Origin: Bacteroidales bacterium UBA1219
GTDB taxonomy: Bacteria > Bacteroidota > Bacteroidia > Bacteroidales > P3
Reading direction: 5' to 3'
DNA length: 10,455 bases
Assembly (NCBI GenBank): GCA_002309295.1
Contig: DBXF01000021.1
Location: 1 to 10,455 of the forward strand
Shown: positions 5,832 to 10,455 of the stretch, in pieces
Layout: each line of letters opens with the position of its first letter
Numbering within the stretch: the stretch's first letter is position 1
The notes under the pieces: generated by a model
Database searches by the model: none
Told to the model about the DNA's origin: nothing
Seen by the model: the letters and a program-made list of their open reading frames with translations, nothing else
Made by a program: the position numbers and the translations under genes

Positions 5832-6074
5832 ATGAAGAAATGCGAAAGGTGCGGTTGGGATTTTCAAGATAATGTCCAAATCTGCCCTAATTGTGATGTT
5901 CCTATTGTAAAGATTGAAGGAACTTGTGTGAATGATGGCAAGGTAGAGGTAATCGAATGCCATCCTATGAAATGGATGATGTCCTCCAATGGAACTATGC
6001 TAAAATGCGGAAACTGCGGCGGAACTGAATTTAAGAATTTGTCCGTGTCTTTAAGAAAGGAGGTGAAACAATGA
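5832..6074 (+). CDS. Small zinc-ribbon protein
   Basis: From this ATG the product is 80 residues and starts MKKCERCGW, with Cys4-x2-Cys7 and Cys18-x2-Cys21 forming a classic zinc ribbon. Cys32, Cys43 and Cys59-x2-Cys62 (KCGNCGGTEF) suggest a second metal site. I chose this start because zinc-ribbon proteins typically begin right at the first knuckle. The in-frame ATG at 5742 sits directly on the T-run of the structured RNA, and the 30 residues it would add do not look conserved. There is no signal peptide, so it is probably cytoplasmic. Function is unknown. The stop overlaps the next start (ATGA, 6071-6074), so it is coupled to the lipoprotein gene. No promoter is seen directly upstream; transcription may come from 5444-5474. 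Confidence 0.68.
   Translation: MKKCERCGWDFQDNVQICPNCDVPIVKIEGTCVNDGKVEVIECHPMKWMMSSNGTMLKCGNCGGTEFKNLSVSLRKEVKQ
6057..6065 (+). promoter_or_regulatory. Unusually strong Shine-Dalgarno sequence
   Basis: AAGGAGGTG, with the core GGAGG at 6059-6063, lies 7 bases before the lipoprotein ATG at 6071. Bacteroidota genes rarely use such a sequence. Here it lies within the zinc-ribbon coding end (KEVKQ), so codon constraint may also explain it. Confidence 0.6.
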
Positions 6075-6385
6075 AGAAAGTACTAAAGTTATACACCATT
6101 GCTTTCTTTGCAGCAATTATCAGTTCATGTGGTAATCAATCAAATGAAAGTTCTTCTGCTTATACACCAACACCGCAAAGTGCTAATGAATCTCAAGTAG
6201 TATCAGAAACTCGAGGCGAACTCACGATTGGAATGACAAAGGATGAGGTTAGAAAAATATGGGGAGAACCGAAAAGAATGAGCAAAAGAATAGTGGGTGA
6301 TCTCGTATTAGAACACTGGACTTACCCAGACTGGAGTTCTGTTGACTTTGAAAATGGTCGACTAACAATTATTAAAGAACGCTAA
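6071..6385 (+). CDS. Small lipoprotein with BamE/SmpA-like fold
   Basis: This is a 104-residue protein with a type II signal peptide: basic MKKVLK, a hydrophobic core, and lipobox IISSC with the lipidated Cys at residue 20. A Ser/Thr/Asn-rich linker (about 21-48) follows. The compact C-terminal domain carries the SmpA/OmlA (BamE) hallmark LTIGMTKDEVRKIWGEP (51-67) and the closing strand pattern HWTYPDW...VDFENGRL. Similar small domains occur in many lipoproteins of unknown role, so I do not claim it is the BAM complex subunit; true BamE belongs mainly to Proteobacteria. It should be anchored in the outer or inner membrane facing the periplasm. Its start overlaps the zinc-ribbon stop by ATGA. 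Two hairpins follow the stop, closing the operon. Confidence 0.75.
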   Translation: MKKVLKLYTIAFFAAIISSCGNQSNESSSAYTPTPQSANESQVVSETRGELTIGMTKDEVRKIWGEPKRMSKRIVGDLVLEHWTYPDWSSVDFENGRLTIIKER

Positions 6386-6419
6386 CATTGGGTTGATGAG
6401 ATTTTCCAATCCCCCCCAT

Positions 6420-6450
6420 AGGCTTGCACCTCACGACGCAAGCCTTTTTT
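6420..6450 (+). terminator. Intrinsic terminator after the lipoprotein gene
   Basis: An 8-bp stem AGGCTTGC (6420-6427) / GCAAGCCT (6438-6445) with a 10-base loop is followed by a run of T (6445-6450). It lies 35 bases after the lipoprotein stop. Confidence 0.85.
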
Positions 6451-6471
6451 ATATCCAAACCTCAAATAACA

Positions 6472-6502
6472 CAAAAAGAGACGCAAACCCTTGCGTCTCT
6501 TT
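6472..6502. terminator. 12-bp perfect hairpin, probable bidirectional terminator
   Basis: AAAGAGACGCAA (6475-6486) pairs perfectly with TTGCGTCTCTTT (6491-6502) around the loop ACCC. The A-run on its left gives a T-tract on the minus strand, so it should terminate the convergent MFS transcript and back up the plus-strand terminator. Confidence 0.75.
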
Positions 6503-6503
6503 A

Positions 6504-6604
6504 ATTATCAATCACCAATCACCAAAAAATATTCTCCGCACTTCGTGCTATCGAAAGGTTCACAGAACCTTTCTTCATCACTAATCACTAATCACTAATC
6601 ACTT
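6504..6604 (-). repeat. Two heptamer tracts flanking a hairpin at the MFS 3' end
   Basis: On the plus strand ATTATCA, ATCACCA, ATCACCA run at 6504-6524, and TCACTAA is repeated three times at 6578-6598 before the partial unit TCACTT. Read on the minus strand the second tract begins with the MFS stop codon: TGATTAG three times, then TGATGAA. Between the tracts is an 8-bp hairpin GAAAGGTT/AACCTTTC (6553-6573, loop CACAG). Confidence 0.8.
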
Positions 6605-7885
6605 CCTCTCGTGTTTATACCTGAAACAGATGGCGAACAGCACGGCAATGACAAGTGCGTAGGCGGCGAAGATAAACCACACCGTCGGCCAGTCGCCAAC
6701 GAGAGTGGGGTGGGGCGGCTTGGTCCAGTGGCAGTAACTGTTCACCACAGCCTGAGCGGCGAAAATACCCAAAGTGGCTCCCAACCCGTTGGTCATCAAC
6801 ATAAATAGTCCCTGCGCCGAGGAGCGCATGCTTGGGTCGGTCTCCTGATTGACGAACAGCGAGCCGGAGATATTATAGAAATCGAAGGCAAAGCCGTACA
6901 CGATCATCGAAAGGATGATGGCCCACAGTCCTGCGCCGGGGTCGCCGATGCCGAACAGTCCGAAACGCAAAACCCATGCCAGCATTGCCATAAGCATGAC
7001 ATTTTTTATACCGAAACGCTTGAGGAAGAAGGGTATCAGCAAAATGCATATCGTCTCGGAAATCTGTGAAATAGAGTAAATTATGACGGAATATTTGACT
7101 CCGAAGGTGTCGGCGAATTCGGGATTGGCGCGGAACGACGAGATGAAAGGGGTTGCAAAACTGCTGGTAACTTGCAGTGCGGCGCCCAAACACATCGAAA
7201 AAATGAAGAAAACAGCCATTTTGCGTTGGCGGAACAGTTTGAAGGCGTTGAGTCCGAGAGCTTCGACAAGGGATTTCTTCTCGCCGGTGTTGCATATCGG
7301 ACAGTTGGGCATGGTTATGGAGTAAGCGGCGAGCATAACGCCCAAAGCACCGCTAAGCAGGAACTGGTAAGGGGTTTCGGACAGCTGCAGCAGGTCTATC
7401 GCCCACATGGCGGCAATAAAGCCTATGGTGCCGAACACGCGGATAGGAGGGAAGTCCTTGATGGTGTCCAGTCCGCCTTTTTCCAAAGCGTTGTATGTTA
7501 CGGAGTTGGACAAGGCTATGGTGGGCATATAAAAGGCCACGCCTATGGAGTAGAGGGTGAACAGCGTGCCGAAATCGGGATGGGCGTTGTATATGCCGTG
7601 GAAACTGGCCAGAATCATCGCCCCGCCCGATATGAAATGGCAGAGCGACAACGTTTTTTGTGCCGGAATCCATCGGTCGGCCACAATGCCCATAAGTGCG
7701 GGCATAAACATCGACACAATGCCCTGCATGGCGTAGAAAAGTCCTATTTTGTCACCCAATCCGCTGTGTCCTAAGTATTTGCCCATGCATGTGAGATAGG
7801 CACCCCATACGGCGTACTGCAAAAAACTCATCAGTATCAGTCGGGATTTCAAATGGTTGTTTTGGTTTGGCAATGCTGTTTCCAT
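6599..7885 (-). CDS. MFS nucleoside permease, NupG/XapB-like (nucleoside:H+ symporter)
   Basis: This 428-residue protein has about twelve hydrophobic segments and a cytoplasmic central loop near residues 195-215, as in the major facilitator superfamily. The opening RLILMSFLQYAVWGAYL, the ALMGIVADRW motif after the second segment, and PPIRVFGTIGFIAAMW in the fifth are typical of the nucleoside:H+ symporter family that includes E. coli NupG and XapB. These inner-membrane proteins import nucleosides with protons. The exact substrate is not provable here. It lies downstream of efp, but a terminator at 7903-7936 separates them, and no promoter was found in the 89-base gap, so it may depend on read-through. 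Its stop codon begins a heptamer repeat. Confidence 0.85.
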   Translation of the reverse strand: METALPNQNNHLKSRLILMSFLQYAVWGAYLTCMGKYLGHSGLGDKIGLFYAMQGIVSMFMPALMGIVADRWIPAQKTLSLCHFISGGAMILASFHGIYNAHPDFGTLFTLYSIGVAFYMPTIALSNSVTYNALEKGGLDTIKDFPPIRVFGTIGFIAAMWAIDLLQLSETPYQFLLSGALGVMLAAYSITMPNCPICNTGEKKSLVEALGLNAFKLFRQRKMAVFFIFSMCLGAALQVTSSFATPFISSFRANPEFADTFGVKYSVIIYSISQISETICILLIPFFLKRFGIKNVMLMAMLAWVLRFGLFGIGDPGAGLWAIILSMIVYGFAFDFYNISGSLFVNQETDPSMRSSAQGLFMLMTNGLGATLGIFAAQAVVNSYCHWTKPPHPTLVGDWPTVWFIFAAYALVIAVLFAICFRYKHERK

Positions 7886-7902
7886 AATAGTTTGTTTTTA
7901 TT

Positions 7903-7936
7903 AAAAAACGGAACTGCGGTAGGTTCCACAGTTCCG
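7903..7936 (-). terminator. Intrinsic terminator after efp
   Basis: On the minus strand an 8-bp stem CGGAACTG (7936-7929) / CAGTTCCG (7916-7909) with a 12-base loop is followed by six T (7908-7903). It lies about 40 bases after the efp stop and before the MFS start. Confidence 0.82.
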
Positions 7937-7974
7937 CATGAAAAAACAAAAGATTGTGCAACCAATGCGGTTGT

Positions 7975-8538
7975 TTACCGTATTCTTTCGGAATATTCGC
8001 CTGTACGGGTGTCCACTTTTATGCGTTCGCCTTCTTTGATGAAGAGGGGCACGCGAATCTGTACGCCGGGTTCCACGGTGGCGTCTTTCATGGCGTTGGT
8101 GGCGGTGTTGCCGGCAAAACCGGGTTCGGTGTAGGTTACCACGGTTTCGATGAAGGGGGGAAGCTCGCATACCAGAGGAGTCTCGGTGTCGGCCTCTACA
8201 GTTATTTCAACATACTGTCCGTCCTTGAGGAACTGCGGAGCGTTGATGATGTTTTCGGGGATGTAGATCTGCTCGTAGGTCTCGGTGTGCATGAAAACGT
8301 GCATGTCGCCCTCTTTGTAGAGATAGGTGTAGGGACGGCGTTCAACGCGTACTATGTCAATCTTGGCACCGCTGGGGAAAGTGTTTTCCAGAGTGCGGCC
8401 GGTTTTTACGCTGCGCATTTTGGTGCGGACGAAAGCGGCTCCCTTGCCGGGTTTCACGTGTAAGAATTCAACGATGGTGTAGATGTCGTTGTTGAAATTG
8501 ATGCAAAGTCCGTTTTTGATGTCGGTCGTTGTTGCCAT
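7975..8538 (-). CDS. efp: Translation elongation factor P
   Basis: At 187 residues this is full length for EF-P. It shows the three-domain order: a KOW-like N-terminal domain (about 1-63), then two OB-fold domains (about 66-128 and 130-187). The conserved loop HVKPGKGAAFVRTK puts Lys32 at the position of E. coli Lys34, the residue that is modified in many bacteria and reaches the peptidyl-transferase centre. The C-terminal signature APQFLKDGQ...PPFIETVVTYTEPGFAGNTATNAMKDATVEPG is unmistakable. EF-P binds between the P and E sites and rescues ribosomes stalled at polyproline. It starts 33 bases after the small membrane protein gene, with no promoter in the gap, so the two are probably co-transcribed from 8851-8882. 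A terminator follows. Confidence 0.97.
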   Translation of the reverse strand: MATTTDIKNGLCINFNNDIYTIVEFLHVKPGKGAAFVRTKMRSVKTGRTLENTFPSGAKIDIVRVERRPYTYLYKEGDMHVFMHTETYEQIYIPENIINAPQFLKDGQYVEITVEADTETPLVCELPPFIETVVTYTEPGFAGNTATNAMKDATVEPGVQIRVPLFIKEGERIKVDTRTGEYSERIR

Positions 8539-8571
8539 TTGATTGTGTTTTAGATGTTTATAATGTGTTTT

Positions 8572-8826
8572 TTATTTTTCTTCGTCTTCTTTTTTCGAAA
8601 ATTCGAGGATGTGTGTCAGGTGGCGCAGGTCGTCTTTAAGTTTCTGATTCTCACGATCTATGGCGATGCGGTTGGAACGTTCCATCAGCATACGGAAAAA
8701 AATGGCGAACATCAGGGTGATAAGCACCCAAGTGCTGTTTTTAACCGCAAAAAATACCACAAAAGCTCCTATCAGAAGCAGAAACGAGAGTATTCCGTAA
8801 ATTTTTGTCAGTATCGACCTGTCCAT
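8572..8826 (-). CDS. Small two-helix membrane protein with C-terminal coil (hypothetical)
   Basis: This 84-residue protein begins MDRSILTKIYG. It has two hydrophobic helices (about residues 8-28 and 32-50) followed by a charged, probably helical or coiled-coil tail (51-84: RIAIDRENQKLKDDLRHL...). I chose the ATG at 8826 because the promoter at 8851-8882 predicts a transcript start near 8845, which excludes the longer reading from 8853. I do not recognise a named family. Likely topology is an inner-membrane hairpin with a cytoplasmic tail. It is the first gene of a likely operon with efp (33-base gap), a hint of co-expression but not of function. Confidence 0.75.
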   Translation of the reverse strand: MDRSILTKIYGILSFLLLIGAFVVFFAVKNSTWVLITLMFAIFFRMLMERSNRIAIDRENQKLKDDLRHLTHILEFSKKEDEEK

Positions 8827-8850
8827 ATTTTTGACATGAAAAATGAACTG

Positions 8851-8882
8851 CAAAGATACGTTTTTTTTGAAAAAAATGCAAG
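8851..8882 (-). promoter_or_regulatory. Promoter of the membrane protein-efp operon
   Basis: On the minus strand CTTG (8882-8879) is followed after 20 bases by TATCTTTG (8858-8851), a perfect TAnnTTTG -7 element. It decides the start of the small membrane protein gene. Confidence 0.68.
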
Positions 8883-8918
8883 AATAATTGTTTTGTCGTT
8901 GTAAAGTGTTGATTTGTA

Positions 8919-8926
8919 TATCTTTG
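8919..8926 (+). promoter_or_regulatory. Upstream candidate -7 element toward pyridoxal kinase
   Basis: TATCTTTG matches TAnnTTTG. A TTTG at 8892-8895 is 23 bases away, longer than usual, so this is the weaker of two candidates for the kinase gene. The predicted leader would be about 145 bases. Confidence 0.35.
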
Positions 8927-8994
8927 CTAAAAGCGTAGATGTTCGTGTGTCGCTAAATTCAGGCCGTGGGTATCCGAAAATCGCCTTTTTTTCG

Positions 8995-9002
8995 TATCTT
9001 TG
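8995..9002 (+). promoter_or_regulatory. Proximal candidate -7 element for pyridoxal kinase
   Basis: TATCTTTG followed by CA is a perfect -7 element 76 bases before the ATG. No clear TTTG lies 19-21 bases upstream. It repeats the same octamer found at 8919-8926. Confidence 0.5.
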
Positions 9003-9078
9003 CACCTGCAAAATCGCATTTCCGGGTGCGAGGAAAAGAGTAGAACCGTTTGAAAAACATCTTGTTGTTCGAAACTTA

Positions 9079-9936
9079 ATGAAACAGATACTGCTGATAA
9101 ACGACGTTGTGGGACATAGCCACGTGGGAATGGCGGCTATGATGCCCATACTTACATATCTCGGCCACCAGACTTTCAACCTGCCCACCGCGCTGGTGTC
9201 GAACACCCTCGACTACGGCCATTTCAACGTGCTGGAAACCACCGACTATATGCGTGGCACCATACCCGTGTGGCGTCAGTTGGGATTCCGTTTCGACGCC
9301 GTTTGTACCGGACTGATGTTCAGCGAGGAACAGGCTGTGCTGGTGTCGGACTACTGCACCCAGCTGCGCTCCGAGGGCACCGCCATTTTTGTGGACCCCA
9401 TTATGGGCGACGCCGGGCGCCTGTACAACGGCATCACGCAGAAACAAGTGGAGCTGATGCGCAAGATGGTCAGCGTGGCCGACCTCACTTTCCCCAATTT
9501 CACCGAAGCCTGTTTCCTTGCCGACGTGCCATACCGAGAAGGAGGGCTGCCGTGGGACGAGATGTGCAGACTGATGGACAAGATTGCCGAAATGGGCGCC
9601 AGATCGGTGGTGATAACAAGTGCTTGCGTTGACGGCAAGAAATGTGTCACCGGACGCAGGAATTTCCAAAAGACTGACAGCTTCAGGCAAAATATATCCG
9701 ACGGACTTTATTTTCGCATTCCCTACGACGAAATTCCCGTGGCTTTTCACGGCACCGGCGATGTGTTCTCTGCCGTGCTTATAGGGTATCTTATGAATGG
9801 CAACACGCTGAAAGAGAGCACGGAAAAAGCTATGTCGGTGGTGAGCAACCTTATCTACAGCAACCGCAACCAAGCCGACAAATGTCTGGGCATTCCCGTG
9901 GAAAAATGTCTGGACCTGCTGAAAGGGAATTTATAA
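9079..9936 (+). CDS. pdxK: Pyridoxal/pyridoxamine kinase (PdxK/PdxY-like)
   Basis: From this ATG the protein is 285 residues, the normal size for the family, and begins with the strand KQILLINDVVGHSHVG, where the substrate-binding Ser/His region is expected. Ribokinase-fold motifs follow: DPIMGD (106-111), FPNFTEA (138-144) and the ATP-site/anion-hole HGTGD, with the catalytic base Asp228. It phosphorylates pyridoxal, pyridoxine or pyridoxamine with ATP to supply pyridoxal 5'-phosphate by salvage, in the cytoplasm. The longer open frame to 8914 would cover both -7 elements and adds a non-conserved extension, so I reject it. It is monocistronic, divergent from the efp operon. PdxK and PdxY cannot be separated by eye, so the symbol is provisional. 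Confidence 0.88.
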   Translation: MKQILLINDVVGHSHVGMAAMMPILTYLGHQTFNLPTALVSNTLDYGHFNVLETTDYMRGTIPVWRQLGFRFDAVCTGLMFSEEQAVLVSDYCTQLRSEGTAIFVDPIMGDAGRLYNGITQKQVELMRKMVSVADLTFPNFTEACFLADVPYREGGLPWDEMCRLMDKIAEMGARSVVITSACVDGKKCVTGRRNFQKTDSFRQNISDGLYFRIPYDEIPVAFHGTGDVFSAVLIGYLMNGNTLKESTEKAMSVVSNLIYSNRNQADKCLGIPVEKCLDLLKGNL

Positions 9937-10040
9937 TGTTGTCCGATTAAAATTCGAACAAACTCCGAACTTTTATTAAAACAAACTGTTGAACAATGCT
10001 GTAAAGACAATGGCTTGTTTTCTTAAGAGTTTATCTTCTG
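9937..10040. other. Non-coding gap after pyridoxal kinase
   Basis: AT-rich sequence with no supported gene. A weak dyad (TTCG 9953-9956 / CGAA) and scattered AAC words are present. I see no clear terminator for the kinase gene before the hairpin at 10041. Confidence 0.4.
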
Positions 10041-10455
10041 TTTCTTTTGTCTTGAAACAAAAGAAAAGAAGCAAAAGAAAAATTCAAGGCTGTGACAAAA
10101 AAACTAAAAAACGCCTGCGTTCCGCGAAAGTCGTCAAACTCGCACTTTTGTCGTAGTTCATGGAAAAAAACAAATCTCACACTTGATTTCGTTTTTCAAA
10201 CGTTTGACGTTTCTATGCTCAGACACTGACGCCTTCTTAACGCTGCTCTCCGGCGTTTTTCTTAACGTTTTTTTCTCAATGCCTTTAGGCTGCCGCACTT
10301 GGTTTTAGTCGCGGTGTTTCTAAATCTAACGATTTTCGCAGAAAATCGAGTGCGCGGTGGGCCGAACAGTTACCCGGGAAGCGTGGGCAGGTGCGTTGGA
10401 TAGGGATTAACTGTTCTTGAACTTTTTTGGGTCTATAGGTCAAATTGCAGGATAA
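10041..10455. repeat. Structured non-coding element with several hairpins, cut by window end
   Basis: No convincing gene lies here. Three inverted repeats are clear: TTTCTTTTGT/ACAAAAGAAA (10041-10066, loop CTTGAA); CGATTTTC/GAAAATCG (10330-10348, loop GCA); and GAACAGTTA (10364-10372) with TAACTGTTC (10408-10416), enclosing a GC-rich 35-base loop that includes CCCGGGAAGCGTGGGCAGG. The texture, an A/G-rich hairpin followed by GC-richer segments, resembles dispersed intergenic repeats I associate with Bacteroidota genomes, but that is memory, not a search. The element may continue past the window. Confidence 0.5.

Noticed and set aside
6393..6584. 63-residue plus-strand frame after the lipoprotein
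   Set aside because: It spans two terminators and a heptamer repeat; it is not a gene.
7172..7774. 200-residue plus-strand frame opposite the MFS permease
   Set aside because: Low-complexity Gly/His/Gln product, antisense to a conserved membrane protein.
8914..9078. N-terminal extension of pyridoxal kinase
   Set aside because: It would require a TTG start lying on the upstream -7 element and spans the proximal one; the family starts at the MKQILLIND position.
9076..9873. 265-residue minus-strand open frame opposite pyridoxal kinase
   Set aside because: His/Val-rich shadow frame with no motif; the plus strand carries the full ribokinase-fold signatures.

Overview
The window looks like chromosomal DNA from a Bacteroidota bacterium, probably order Bacteroidales. 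Candidate promoters carry the phylum's TAnnTTTG -7 element, in the best cases with TTTG 19-20 bases upstream. Most starts lack a Shine-Dalgarno sequence, and the gene set (NfeD-type protease, DinF-like MATE pump, NupG-like permease, EF-P, pyridoxal kinase) fits. Species was not determined. Identities come from reading motifs; no database search was possible.

Layout. 1-2988: an NfeD-family membrane protease (minus) and a MATE exporter (plus), divergent, each with a candidate promoter in the gap. 2989-6600 is an AT-rich, repeat-rich accessory stretch. It holds a vanW-family gene (plus), then a compact two-gene minus-strand module: a GHKL-type ATPase and a STAS-like protein whose ends overlap by 7 bases. 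The module, with its own promoter, lies exactly between two 48-bp copies of the vanW 3' end. After the second copy comes an array of five palindromes repeating every 33 bp, then a strong promoter and a long self-complementary region ending in a T-run (candidate structured RNA), then a small zinc-ribbon protein and a BamE-like lipoprotein overlapping by ATGA, closed by terminators. 6599-8826 (minus): a small membrane protein and elongation factor P in a likely operon, a terminator, then a nucleoside-type MFS permease. 9079-9936 (plus): pyridoxal kinase. 9937-10455: non-coding, with several inverted repeats.

Overall. The flanks are ordinary housekeeping and transport genes. Four features are the most unusual: (1) the ATPase/STAS-like module flanked by duplicated vanW ends, suggesting insertion at the gene's 3' end; (2) the strict 33-bp palindrome array; (3) the structured RNA candidate; (4) unrelated 7-bp imperfect repeats in several intergenic regions, three of which start at a stop codon and therefore tend to place stops in all three frames.
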